Assembly (NCBI GenBank): GCA_046075665.1
Contig: JBJTQN010000145.1
Span: forward strand, 1-10,612
DNA length: 10,612 nucleotides
Direction of reading: 5' to 3'
DNA from: CAIRTT01 sp046075665
Lineage (GTDB): Bacteria > Armatimonadota > Armatimonadia > Armatimonadales > Armatimonadaceae
Under the pieces are notes generated by a model. The model made no database searches, was not told the DNA's origin, and saw only the letters and a program-made list of their open reading frames with translations. This document shows positions 1 to 7,074 of the stretch, piece after piece; the first letter of the stretch is position 1; every line of letters starts with the position of its first letter. The position numbers were made by a program, and so were the translations under genes.

Positions 1-1011
1 CACCGTGATGATGTCGTAGGCGGTTCCAAACTTGTCACCAAGATAGGTGTGAGCCATGTAGGCGAGCGCACGCCCGTACGCCTCATTGCCCTTTTGGAAG
101 AGCTCGGGCTTGATCAGCATCGTCGTGACGGTTGAGCTCCCAATCAGGAGGACACTCATGAGAGCCGCGGCAGCTGTCAATAACTTCCCAGCATTACGGA
201 TACGCCCGGCAGGCTCTTCTTTGTCATCGGATGGATCGCCCTTGACAAGGGGCATCACGACGACACCGGTCTCAAACCCGGACAGTCCGAGTGCGAGCTG
301 CGGGAAAACGACTACGGCTGCGATTGCCATTCTGTCGATGCTCGGGAATGTCTGGAAAAGGCGTGTCTGCCAGCCGGAAATGAGGTCTGGATGTTGAACC
401 AGCTGCATGATTCCCTGTCCAACGACAATGCAGTTCATCCCGATATAGATGGCAACAAGGGCGACAGCGATCCCGATGGCTTCGTTAAAGCCCTTGAGAA
501 AGACAGCGCCGAGGAGGCCAATCAGGACCAGAGTAATCAGTACCGTCCAGTGTTCCATCCCGTGGGGCAACATCGGGTTTTCAACGATGTGTGCTGTGGC
601 GTCAGCGGCTGACAGGGTAATGGTGATAATAAATCCAGTCGCGGCAAAGCCAATCAGAGATAGCACAAAGAGCTTGCCATACCAATATGGCAACAAACCG
701 GCGAGCATCGAGATGGAACCATCCCCGTGCGGGCTTGCCCTTGCTACCCGCTTATACATCGGAAGCGCACCGAAAAGTGTCAACAGAACAAGTACAAGCG
801 TGGCGATCGGCGATAGCGCGCCCGCCGCAATCGCAGCAATACCCGGCTGGTACCCAAGCGTCGAGAAATAATCAACGCCCGTCAGACACATCACCTTCCA
901 CCACGAATGCGTATGGTGGTGTGCTTCTGCCTCTTTCTCTGTTTCGTAAAAGCCCTCAGGCTCTTCGTAACCGGCAAAAACCCACTGTCGAATCTTCTTA
1001 CCTATGCTCAT
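1..1011 (-). CDS. APC-superfamily amino acid permease-like transporter (C-terminus off the window)
   Basis: This is an inner-membrane secondary transporter of the APC (amino acid-polyamine-organocation) type, cut by the window edge after 337 codons. The N-terminus is cytoplasmic-looking, charged and His-rich (HHHTH at residues 31-35). Hydrophobic helices follow at about 45-65, 67-86, 113-135, 154-174, 179-203, 228-250 and 276-296. The stretch GVDYFSTLGYQPGIA (45-59) and the segment ITLSAADATAHIVENP (131-146) match, from memory, a family of roughly 650-residue transporters annotated as amino acid permeases. Substrate is unknown. The ATG at 1011-1009 overlaps the stop of the upstream BtpA-family gene as ATGA, which supports this start and suggests translational coupling. 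The permease may therefore carry the compound handled by the BtpA-family protein and the oxidoreductase. The upstream ribosome binding site is weak (GTGAG), as expected for a coupled gene. The family call is fairly sure; the substrate call is not. Confidence 0.85.
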   Translation of the reverse strand, partial: MSIGKKIRQWVFAGYEEPEGFYETEKEAEAHHHTHSWWKVMCLTGVDYFSTLGYQPGIAAIAAGALSPIATLVLVLLTLFGALPMYKRVARASPHGDGSISMLAGLLPYWYGKLFVLSLIGFAATGFIITITLSAADATAHIVENPMLPHGMEHWTVLITLVLIGLLGAVFLKGFNEAIGIAVALVAIYIGMNCIVVGQGIMQLVQHPDLISGWQTRLFQTFPSIDRMAIAAVVVFPQLALGLSGFETGVVVMPLVKGDPSDDKEEPAGRIRNAGKLLTAAAALMSVLLIGSSTVTTMLIKPELFQKGNEAYGRALAYMAHTYLGDKFGTAYDIITV

Positions 1012-1844
1012 ATTGACTCACTGCAGGCTGCACGCCATGCATCCACGCATTCCTTTGCCAAGTCGGCATCGACTTCGTAGGCAACATCTCCACCCGGTTT
1101 AGCGCCAGTCCCAACAATCACCGCAGTTGCGCCCGCCGCCGCAAGCGTTACCGCGGATGCCGGTGTATATCCGCTCCCAACCGCAATCAGCGAGCCGGGT
1201 ACCGCTTTGCGCACGCGCTCCAAGTCAGCAGTATCCACACCAAAGCCCGTCCCAGTACCGCTGACAATCAGGCCATCCGAAAGCCCACGGTAAACCGCAT
1301 CCTTTGCATGGTCCTCGATTCGGATATCTGAACCGCCGAGCTGGCTGGCGTGCTTTACAAAGACATCCGTCCAGACCCTGATGTTCGCACCCAGTTGGGA
1401 CTTGAGCAGCTGTACGACCCGCGCCTGCCCCTGAACGATTCCCTGATCCGTAACCGCCGCGCCGACATAGACATTGATGCGAACAAACTGCGCACCTACG
1501 GCATGAGCGATAGAAACGGCGGATGAACCATCATTACGGAGGCAGTTGATACCGAGAGGCAGGTCTGGGTAAGCGGCACGCAATGCCGCGGCGCAGCGTG
1601 TTAGGCAGGCAACAGTAATGGGCGGGACACTCTCCAGTGCAAATGGCGCATCAAAGAAATTCTCAACCATGATCGCATCTGCGCCAGCACTTACCCAGCG
1701 ACCAGCTTCGCGGATCGCACGCTCGATGGTGACATCAAGGGGTTGTGCGTACCGGACACTTCCGGGGAGTGCGGCGAGATGCACCATTCCGACAATGGGC
1801 TTGGTAGGGCTCCAAAGCGCGGGAGCCTGCTGTGCATTATTCAC
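1008..1844 (-). CDS. BtpA/SgcQ family TIM-barrel protein
   Basis: This protein belongs to the BtpA/SgcQ family. In cyanobacteria BtpA is needed for photosystem I stability, but most members, such as E. coli SgcQ, occur in non-phototrophs next to sugar genes and have no proven reaction. With the GTG start it has 278 residues, usual for the family. Visible motifs are GMVHLAALPGS (19-29), VENFFDAPF (60-68), GINCLRND (98-105), FVRINVYVGA (120-129), WTDVFVKHA (158-166), DGLIVSGTGTG (190-200), AVGSG (221-225) and a C-terminal VIVGTGAKPGG. Their order fits a TIM barrel with a phosphate-binding end. I chose GTG at 1844 over an in-frame ATG at 1958. The extra 38 residues from the ATG are Arg/His-rich and unlike the family, GGTGG sits 6 nt before the GTG, and the GTG overlaps the stop of another open frame. 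Its 3' end overlaps the permease start by 4 nt. It may act on a phosphorylated sugar, but that is inference. Confidence 0.92.
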   Translation of the reverse strand: MNNAQQAPALWSPTKPIVGMVHLAALPGSVRYAQPLDVTIERAIREAGRWVSAGADAIMVENFFDAPFALESVPPITVACLTRCAAALRAAYPDLPLGINCLRNDGSSAVSIAHAVGAQFVRINVYVGAAVTDQGIVQGQARVVQLLKSQLGANIRVWTDVFVKHASQLGGSDIRIEDHAKDAVYRGLSDGLIVSGTGTGFGVDTADLERVRKAVPGSLIAVGSGYTPASAVTLAAAGATAVIVGTGAKPGGDVAYEVDADLAKECVDAWRAACSESI

Positions 1845-1978
1845 GAAATACCACCGTACACGATGAAGCCTTCTTCGTCCAACATGGAAACTGATTGCAA
1901 AGCAGTTGCCATTCCCCCTGTGAACAGAATGGCTCCCAAAGGAATCTCTGAGAGCCATTTTCTATCTCGATACGATGA
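1841..1978 (-). other. Candidate small open frame between the oxidoreductase and the BtpA-family gene
   Basis: Directly after the TAA of the Gfo/Idh/MocA gene the same frame stays open for 45 codons and ends in a TGA at 1843-1841. That TGA overlaps the GTG start of the BtpA-family gene as GTGA. The translation looks protein-like: a hydrophobic segment (WLSEIPLGAILFTGG, then MATALQSVSML) followed by an acidic end (DEEGFIVYGGIS). The overlapping BtpA-frame translation of the same DNA is Arg/His-rich and less protein-like. There is no convincing start. The internal ATG has AGGGGG only 1 nt away, which is too close. An ATG at 1958, 20 nt after the TAA with a weak GAG upstream, is in the BtpA frame. 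A one-base indel just after that ATG would join it to this frame and give a ~40-residue peptide. It could be a real small gene with a non-ATG start, a readthrough tail, a decayed gene end, or chance. I recognise no family. Confidence 0.25.
1851..1855 (-). promoter_or_regulatory. Ribosome binding site deciding the BtpA-family GTG start
   Basis: On the minus strand GGTGG lies 6 nt upstream of the GTG at 1844. It is not a perfect AGGAGG match, but it is well spaced. Together with the 4-nt GTGA overlap with the preceding open frame, it favours this start over the ATG at 1958. Confidence 0.4.
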
Positions 1979-2974
1979 TTAGTTCATGCGTACCGGACGG
2001 CCGCCATCCGCAGCACTCTTCCACGCCGCTTCCGTTAGCTCAATGGTGCGTAAACCACAGATTGGCGGTGCTGCAGGAGTCTCGCGTTCGCCACGGATAA
2101 CCTGGACGAAGTCTTCATCGATGTTGCGGGTTCCCGGAATCGTCGCGCCATCCAGTGTCGTGCGGACATTATTCTGGTCCACAAAGGACAGGTTGCCATT
2201 CCGGTAGAAGAACGCACCACGCTCGCAGTAGATGGTGATGTCTTCATGCCATCCAACAACGGTGTCCCCAATAACGGAAATATTTCCGATCGCGCCATTA
2301 GTAAAGGTGAGGGACAGTGCGGAATCGATGTCTACCGGGGTTCCACGATTATCCATAAATGCCGCAACGTGTGCGACGGTAAGACCCGTCACCCAGAGGA
2401 TAATATCCACGAGGTGCGAGCCGGAATCGTTGATCTGACCGCCTCCGGACAGCGCAGGGTCTTGACGCCAGGTGCCGGCGACGGCTGTTTTCCAGTGCTG
2501 ACATTGCATCGCGGTCACGTAGGTAACGGCACCAAGCTCACCTGATGCGATTTTGTCCTTGATGATGGCGAACTGTCCAAAGGCATGGCGTTGGTAGGCA
2601 AGGGCAAAAACCTTGTCGTACGACTTGTTTCGTTCGAGCAATGCGTGGGCTTCCGTGACGCTTGAGACCATCGGCTTTTCGCAGAGAATGTGCTTACCGG
2701 CATCCATTGCCGCATTCACCTGATCAAAGTGCTGCGTGTGCGGGGTGATGATCTGAACAGCGTCGACATCCTCGCGGGCCAACAGCTCTTTATAGTCTGC
2801 CGTTTCAAACGCATCTTTGAGATACGGATAGGTCTCTTTTGCGAGTGCGATCTGCTTTGGATTGATGTCGCAGAGAGCGGTGACTTGCACACCCTCGATG
2901 TTTTTCAGCTGGCCCATGTGGTGGCGTGCCATCCCACCCGAGCCGATGATGCCAATACGTACCTGTTTGCTCAT
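1979..2974 (-). CDS. Gfo/Idh/MocA family NAD(P)-dependent oxidoreductase
   Basis: This is a soluble dehydrogenase of the Gfo/Idh/MocA superfamily, whose members oxidise or reduce sugars, inositols and related polyols with NAD(P). The 331-residue length is typical. The N-terminal Rossmann fold starts with IGIIGSGGMARHH (7-19, dinucleotide-binding loop) and has an Asp at the end of the second strand (CDIN, 35-38), which usually favours NAD. The CEKPM stretch (98-102) carries the conserved EKP lysine, K100. The GGGQINDSGSHLVDI segment (177-191) supplies the Asp183/His187 pair that matches the catalytic D-x3-H pattern. The C-terminal half is the alpha/beta substrate domain ending in GRPVRMN. The start is secure: GAGG lies 6 nt upstream of the ATG. 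It follows gpsA by 102 nt and precedes the BtpA-family gene. The substrate is not predictable from sequence; a catabolic role with the BtpA-family protein and permease is inferred from neighbourhood only. Confidence 0.95.
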   Translation of the reverse strand: MSKQVRIGIIGSGGMARHHMGQLKNIEGVQVTALCDINPKQIALAKETYPYLKDAFETADYKELLAREDVDAVQIITPHTQHFDQVNAAMDAGKHILCEKPMVSSVTEAHALLERNKSYDKVFALAYQRHAFGQFAIIKDKIASGELGAVTYVTAMQCQHWKTAVAGTWRQDPALSGGGQINDSGSHLVDIILWVTGLTVAHVAAFMDNRGTPVDIDSALSLTFTNGAIGNISVIGDTVVGWHEDITIYCERGAFFYRNGNLSFVDQNNVRTTLDGATIPGTRNIDEDFVQVIRGERETPAAPPICGLRTIELTEAAWKSAADGGRPVRMN

Positions 2975-2980
2975 GGTTTT

Positions 2981-2984
2981 CCTC
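2981..2984 (-). promoter_or_regulatory. Ribosome binding site of the Gfo/Idh/MocA gene
   Basis: GAGG on the minus strand, followed by AAAACC and then the ATG at 2974, gives the standard 6-nt spacing and fixes the start of this gene. Confidence 0.7.
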
Positions 2985-2994
2985 GTGCAGCGCA

Positions 2995-3064
2995 GCGGGC
3001 CACTATGCCCGCATGCACCACCTGATATTTCTCAGAAATGGGGTCTCTTTTCCTGCAAGGTGCA
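2995..3064 (-). promoter_or_regulatory. Nested inverted repeats in the leader before the oxidoreductase
   Basis: The 102-nt gap between gpsA and the oxidoreductase contains three inverted repeats. TGCACC/GGTGCA (3059-3064 with 3014-3019) encloses a short CTGA/TCAG hairpin (3032-3035 with 3022-3025). A perfect GCGGGC/GCCCGC stem (3007-3012 with 2995-3000, 6-nt loop) follows closer to the gene, ending about 10 nt before its ribosome binding site. No T-tract follows the GC stem, so it is not a classical terminator. It could be an RNA leader element, an mRNA-processing hairpin or an operator. I do not recognise a known riboswitch. Confidence 0.25.
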
Positions 3065-3076
3065 GACGATTTGTTC

Positions 3077-4087
3077 CTATTCGGACCCGGCGAAGCGTCC
3101 CATGAGGCGGGCCACGGCTTCCCGTGGTTGGACACCCTCGTAGCAAACCGCGTAAACCGCCTCAGAGACTGGCATTTCGACACCCAAGTCTTGGGACAGC
3201 TTACGAAGTGCCTTTGATGACTCAACTCCTTCTGCGACTTGTCCAAGCGACATAACGGCATCGGATAACGTCATCCCCTGCGCCAGCGCGTACCCGACGC
3301 GCCAGTTTCGGCTGAGGCGGCTTCCCGCGGTTGCGAGCAGGTCACCGACGCCCGAGAGACCGTAAAAGGTGTCCTTCTTTGCGCCCATCGCCACTCCCAG
3401 CCGGGCCATTTCCACTAGCCCACGTGTCAGCAGTGCAGCTTTGGTGTTGTCTCCAAAGCCAAGGCAATCGGATATCCCGGCAGCCACAGCGAGGACATTC
3501 TTGACTGCACCGCCGACTTCAACACCGATGCGATCCGTGGATGCGTAGACGCGGAAGCGCTCCGTGCAGAACCAGCGCTGGACGGCTGCCGCTGTGTCGA
3601 CATCGTGGCAGGCCGCAACCGCTGCGGCGGGAATATCGTGTGCGACTTCCGTCGCGAGGTTGGGCCCGCTCAGCACCACACTGCGCCCGTTCCAACCAGA
3701 CATCTCCATGACAGCCGTTGGCAATAGCAGGCTATCGACTTTTATGCCTTTACTGACGATCACCGCAATCGGCCCGCTGTGCGGCCCAAGGGCTTCACCC
3801 AAAATGCCTACCGTTTGTGCGGTGACATCTCCCAGTGCTCCCGCAGGGACCGCGAAAACGATGCCATCCACTGCGTCAAGAGCAGCTGCGATGTCGGTAT
3901 ACAGTCCAATCGTTTCAGGGAGCGGACATCCGGCCAAGTACTGGCGGTTTTCGCGATGTTCCTGCAGCTGCGCTACCTGTTCGGACGACCGATCCCAGAG
4001 GCGTACATTAACCCCGGCGCGTGAAAGGAGGAGCGAAAGCGCGGTTCCCCAGCTTCCTGCTCCAAGAACTGTAACCGTTTCCTGCAT
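3077..4087 (-). CDS. gpsA: Glycerol-3-phosphate dehydrogenase [NAD(P)+]
   Basis: GpsA is a cytoplasmic enzyme (EC 1.1.1.94) that reduces dihydroxyacetone phosphate to sn-glycerol-3-phosphate, the backbone precursor of phospholipids. The 336-residue protein carries the full family signature: the Rossmann motif VLGAGSWGTAL (7-17), SKGI (112-115), LSGPNLATEV (139-148), GGAVKNVLA (192-200) with the catalytic lysine K196, GDNTKAALLTRG (212-223), GLSGVGDLLAT (243-253), SRNWRVG (259-265) and EGVES (287-291). No key residue is missing. The start is supported by AGGA 7 nt upstream, which overlaps the glgP TAG stop. The gap to glgP is only 9 nt, so the two are almost certainly co-transcribed and probably translationally linked. 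Placing gpsA beside glgP may tie glucan breakdown to lipid synthesis, but such pairings can be incidental. Confidence 0.97.
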   Translation of the reverse strand: MQETVTVLGAGSWGTALSLLLSRAGVNVRLWDRSSEQVAQLQEHRENRQYLAGCPLPETIGLYTDIAAALDAVDGIVFAVPAGALGDVTAQTVGILGEALGPHSGPIAVIVSKGIKVDSLLLPTAVMEMSGWNGRSVVLSGPNLATEVAHDIPAAAVAACHDVDTAAAVQRWFCTERFRVYASTDRIGVEVGGAVKNVLAVAAGISDCLGFGDNTKAALLTRGLVEMARLGVAMGAKKDTFYGLSGVGDLLATAGSRLSRNWRVGYALAQGMTLSDAVMSLGQVAEGVESSKALRKLSQDLGVEMPVSEAVYAVCYEGVQPREAVARLMGRFAGSE

Positions 4088-4092
4088 CGGCG

Positions 4093-4098
4093 TTTCCT
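4093..4098 (-). promoter_or_regulatory. gpsA ribosome binding site overlapping the glgP stop codon
   Basis: AGGAAA on the minus strand begins within the TAG stop of glgP (4099-4097). The AGGA core lies 7 nt from the gpsA ATG at 4087. The overlap implies that ribosomes ending glgP sit on the gpsA initiation site. Confidence 0.65.
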
Positions 4099-6598
4099 AG
4101 TCCCAGCGGATGAGCGGGAGCTCAATCGGTGACTCAGCGCGTGCTTGACTTGGGTCCATCCGGAAGCGTGCCCCCGTCGGCCCCGAAAAGGACCAAGACA
4201 GCTGCCCTGTCCAGCGATACCAGCCATTCCCCGTCGAAACAAGCTCACCAGCATCCGAACGAGCCGCATCTGCCCCGAGGTTGCCATCCGTTTCGATTCC
4301 GATAATCACGGAAACCGTAACATCATCAGGACCAATGGCGTTGCCAAGGTGGACATCCACGGATGCTTCCAGCTGTCCAATTTCACGCTCAGCCAGACGA
4401 CCATTCACCAATTTGACATCCGGCCACGCCGCACGTACCCGATTCTTCCAATCGAGGAATGACCTGCCTTCCGCACCATTGTCAGCCACGAGCTTTAGAT
4501 AACGTTGGCCATTTGGTACGTAGGCACGCTCGGTGTATTCGCGGACCATCCGGTCGGTCGAGAAATACGGCCCGAGAACAGCGATGCTCTCCCGGACCAT
4601 CTTTAGCCATGCTTCCGGGATGCCATCTGTGCCGCGGTCATAGAACATCGGGATGATGTTACGCTCGAGAAGCGTATAAAGATCTTCTGCCTCCCGGCGG
4701 TCTGCCAGCTCGTGGTCTTCCGGCATGTCACCCACGCCAATCGAAAACCCGAGGTCAGGGTGATAGGCCTCTGCCCACCAGCCATCGAGAACTGAGCAGT
4801 GGAGGGCACCATTGATGACGGCTTTCATGCCGCTGGTACCGGATGCTTCCATCGGGCGGCGGGGTGTATTCAGCCAAACATCAACGCCTTGAACCAGATA
4901 GCGTGCCATCTCAAGATCGTAGTCCTCGAGGAAGACGACTTTGCCACGAACTCCAGGCTCCTGGGTGACGCGGACTATCTCTTGAAGGATACGCTTACCG
5001 TTGTCATCCTTAGGGTGGGACTTGCCGGCAAAAACAACCTGTACCGGATTGGGTCCGGCGAGCAGGCGCTTGAGACGGTCACGGTCCCGGAGCAGAAGGT
5101 CACCGCGCTTGTAAGTGGCAAAGCGGCGGGCAAACCCAATCGTAAGGACATCCGGGTCGAGGGCATGGCGTGCGGCTGCGATGTCATCGGCTTCGCGGCG
5201 CATCGCACGCTTCGTCAAACGTGACCGCGTCCAGTCGACGAGACGCCGTCGTGTGGCATTACGGACCCGCCAGATTTCGCCTAGCTCAAGCCGGTGCAGT
5301 CCATCCGGGTCATTGAAAGCATCAACGGAATTCCACAGCGCCAGCATTTCCTCCGATAGGAAGGTGCGGGTATGGATGCCATTAGTGACACTGGTGATTG
5401 GGATTTCATCCACGGGATGTTCCGGCCAGCCGGGCCTTGCCATTTCCCGGGAGACTTCTCCGTGGAGCTTTGCAACGCCATTGACAAATCCGGCATTTCG
5501 GATGGCGAAGACCGCCATATTGAAGCGCTCATCCGTTTCGCCTGGATGATGTCCACGGCCACGTACATAATCAAGATCAAAGCCTGCCTGGCCTGCGGCA
5601 TCCGCGAGGTAGTGATCGAAGAGCGAGCGTGGAAAAACATCGAAGCCTGCGGGAACCGGCGTATGGGTTGTGAAGACATTTCCGGCTTTGGAGATGGTGG
5701 CAGAGAGATCGGATGGCCACTGATGTTCCTGAACACCCTGACGAATACGCTCGAGGGCTAGAAATGCGCTGTGCCCTTCATTCATATGGCAGACGGTCGG
5801 GCGAAGACCAAGGACATCGAGGGCACGCAGACCGCCAACGCCGAGGAGGAGCTCCTGCTGGATACGGGTTTCTTGGTTGCCGCCATAGAGGTTTCCAGCA
5901 ATCCACTTATCGGTCTCGTTATTTTCCGGAACAAACGTATCGAGGAGCACAAGCTGCATTCGGCCGACATCAGCAATCCAGATACGGCAGCGGACACTGC
6001 GATACGGGAGGGTGACATCAATGGTGTGACCGGTGTCCCGCAGCGGCAGGTCTTCCGGATGCACGGGCGGGTAGTTTTCGACCTGCCAACCGTTATTGTC
6101 GATGTCCTGGCGGAAGTAGCCTTTTCGGTAGAGGAAGCCCACGGCGGTCAGAGGGATGCCGAGATCGCTGGATGCTTTGCAGTGGTCTCCGGAGAGTACT
6201 CCCAGACCGCCGCTGTAAATGGGGAGACATTCAGCGATGCCAAATTCGGCTGAGAAATATGCGATGCGGTAGTCCGCTGGCATGTTTTGTGGTCTATGGG
6301 AATCCCACCAGGTTTCGGCCGAAAGATAGGCATCAAGCTCTGCAGCAGCGGTGTCGAGCCGCTTCAGGAATGCGGGATCGCCTGTAAGTTCCTGCCATCG
6401 GGATGCCGGTGTGTTCCGAAGCAGACGAACCGGGTTGTGCCCGCTATCCTGCCAGGCGGCGTGTCCACCAACACGTTCCCAGACGGCGCGTACCGTCGGC
6501 GACCAAGACCAGTAGAGGTTGTACGCCAGCTTCGGGAGAGCACTGAGACGCTCTGGGAGGCGAAGCGGAATTTCGACGCGTGTGGATATGGACAGCAT
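4097..6598 (-). CDS. glgP: Alpha-glucan (glycogen/maltodextrin) phosphorylase, GT35 with DUF3417
   Basis: This enzyme (EC 2.4.1.1) releases glucose-1-phosphate from the non-reducing ends of glycogen or maltodextrins, using pyridoxal phosphate. The 833 residues have the layout of the bacterial alpha-glucan phosphorylase subfamily. A DUF3417 region comes first (about 10-125, with LAYNLYWSW at 24-32). The phosphorylase core then shows YFSAEFGI (114-121), IYSGGLGVLSGDHCKASSDLG (from 127), NEGHSAFL (273-280), THTPVPAGFD (311-320), VTNGIHTRTF (404-413), RRFATYKRGDLL (491-502), FAGKSHPKDDNGK (523-535) and the PLP site ASGTSGMK (585-592), with K592 as the Schiff-base lysine. A beta-rich C-terminal domain (about 735-830) is normal for this subfamily. 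The ATG at 6598 is the first possible start, since an in-frame TGA lies 3 nt upstream. The ribosome binding site is weak. It heads the run of metabolic genes, and I could not assign a promoter in 6599-6703. Confidence 0.96.
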   Translation of the reverse strand: MLSISTRVEIPLRLPERLSALPKLAYNLYWSWSPTVRAVWERVGGHAAWQDSGHNPVRLLRNTPASRWQELTGDPAFLKRLDTAAAELDAYLSAETWWDSHRPQNMPADYRIAYFSAEFGIAECLPIYSGGLGVLSGDHCKASSDLGIPLTAVGFLYRKGYFRQDIDNNGWQVENYPPVHPEDLPLRDTGHTIDVTLPYRSVRCRIWIADVGRMQLVLLDTFVPENNETDKWIAGNLYGGNQETRIQQELLLGVGGLRALDVLGLRPTVCHMNEGHSAFLALERIRQGVQEHQWPSDLSATISKAGNVFTTHTPVPAGFDVFPRSLFDHYLADAAGQAGFDLDYVRGRGHHPGETDERFNMAVFAIRNAGFVNGVAKLHGEVSREMARPGWPEHPVDEIPITSVTNGIHTRTFLSEEMLALWNSVDAFNDPDGLHRLELGEIWRVRNATRRRLVDWTRSRLTKRAMRREADDIAAARHALDPDVLTIGFARRFATYKRGDLLLRDRDRLKRLLAGPNPVQVVFAGKSHPKDDNGKRILQEIVRVTQEPGVRGKVVFLEDYDLEMARYLVQGVDVWLNTPRRPMEASGTSGMKAVINGALHCSVLDGWWAEAYHPDLGFSIGVGDMPEDHELADRREAEDLYTLLERNIIPMFYDRGTDGIPEAWLKMVRESIAVLGPYFSTDRMVREYTERAYVPNGQRYLKLVADNGAEGRSFLDWKNRVRAAWPDVKLVNGRLAEREIGQLEASVDVHLGNAIGPDDVTVSVIIGIETDGNLGADAARSDAGELVSTGNGWYRWTGQLSWSFSGPTGARFRMDPSQARAESPIELPLIRWD

Positions 6599-6703
6599 GC
6601 ATCAAGTATATCTGCCGGCTACATCCAGCATGTTTCTTTCATCCAAAGCCCTGGGTCGGGAGGCAAGACAGAAGACACTGTGAACAACGGCTATTAGACA
6701 GGC

Positions 6704-6729
6704 AAAAACCACACTCAACAGAGTGTGGT
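6704..6729 (-). terminator. Rho-independent terminator after the small membrane protein gene
   Basis: On the minus strand a perfect 9-bp stem (ACCACACTC pairing with GAGTGTGGT, loop TGTT) runs straight into a T-tract (TTTTT with the last stem base). It begins 32 nt after the 71-residue gene and about 105 nt before the glgP start. It therefore insulates glgP from upstream transcription. On the plus strand the stem lacks a useful T-tract, so the direction is clear. Confidence 0.85.
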
Positions 6730-6761
6730 CATTGCGTTACTTATGTAACCGAGCTGTACGA

Positions 6762-6977
6762 CTAATCGTCCCAGGGGCTTTTGGTATTGCACAGGATGAC
6801 TGGCGAACCGAAGGCCATAAACCACCCCGTCATAATTCCAAGGCTCTCCTGCCACGAGTGGCTCACAGCCCAGTCTGCACGGCTGCAAAAGAAGCAGAGG
6901 CCAATACCAGCCAGAGTACCGCACCACATTAGTAGTGCACGCAGCGGCCAAGGAATTCGTTCCAGCAATCCAATCAT
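6762..6977 (-). CDS. Small two-helix membrane protein of unknown function
   Basis: This gene encodes 71 residues with two hydrophobic segments, about 12-31 (LRALLMWCGTLAGIGLCFFC) and 45-63 (SLGIMTGWFMAFGSPVILC). A polar Arg/Asp/His-containing link joins them and the tail is acidic (SPWDD), so it is probably a small inner-membrane protein. I recognise no family. GGAG lies 6 nt before the ATG, and a strong terminator follows the stop. Both argue that it is a real, separately bounded gene rather than a chance frame. A longer overlapping frame (7023-6715) in another phase lacks these features. It sits 97 nt downstream of the Ig-repeat protein and on the same strand, so it may be transcribed with it or alone. 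A 13-bp palindrome lies just upstream of its ribosome binding site. Confidence 0.65.
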   Translation of the reverse strand: MIGLLERIPWPLRALLMWCGTLAGIGLCFFCSRADWAVSHSWQESLGIMTGWFMAFGSPVILCNTKSPWDD

Positions 6978-6983
6978 AACATT

Positions 6984-6987
6984 CTCC
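6984..6987 (-). promoter_or_regulatory. Ribosome binding site of the 71-residue membrane protein gene
   Basis: GGAG on the minus strand, then AATGTT, then the ATG at 6977. The spacing is ideal and helps choose this frame over the overlapping one. Confidence 0.6.
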
Positions 6988-7018
6988 GTTTACAGTAAAC
7001 CGCCCGGAGACCGGGTTT
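6988..7018 (-). promoter_or_regulatory. Palindrome and hairpin between the Ig-repeat gene and the small membrane gene
   Basis: Reading the minus strand from 7018, AAA-CCCGG-TCT-CCGGG is a compact GC hairpin (7015-7011 with 7007-7003) followed by CGGTTT. It could act as a weak terminator for the large gene, though the T run is only three long. Overlapping its end is GTTTACTGTAAAC (7000-6988), a perfect 6-bp inverted repeat around one base. It is placed directly before the ribosome binding site, so it is a possible operator or mRNA structure. No regulator is encoded nearby. These are visible symmetries without an assigned function. Confidence 0.3.
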
Positions 7019-7074
7019 GTCAATTGTCAGAAGCAGTGAATCTGCCATTTGACGGCGAGAATCCAGCAATGTGA

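Noticed and set aside
86..871. Plus-strand frames across 86-1016
   Set aside because: They are antisense to a continuous, motif-bearing permease frame that is open from the ATG at 1011 to the window edge.
1845..1958. N-terminal extension of the BtpA-family protein from the ATG at 1958
   Set aside because: The extra 38 residues are Arg/His-rich and unlike the family. GTG at 1844 has a spaced GGTGG and overlaps another stop, and gives a normal family length.
4799..5736. Other-frame reading stretches inside glgP on both strands
   Set aside because: The glgP frame is unbroken with all catalytic motifs, and the alternatives have no start signals or recognisable domains.
6599..6703. glgP promoter
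   Set aside because: No pair of -35 and -10 boxes with acceptable match and spacing could be found by eye. A promoter is expected here, since a terminator lies just upstream, but I cannot place it.
6994..7023. Possible promoter for the 71-residue gene: perfect TTGACA (7023-7018) and TTTACT (6999-6994) with an 18-nt spacer
   Set aside because: The -10 matches only 4 of 6 bases, a GC hairpin fills the spacer, and the transcript start would fall on the ribosome binding site.
6715..7023. 102-codon minus-strand frame overlapping the 71-residue gene in another phase
   Set aside because: It runs through the terminator stem, has no good ribosome binding site, and its composition is not protein-like compared with the two-helix frame.
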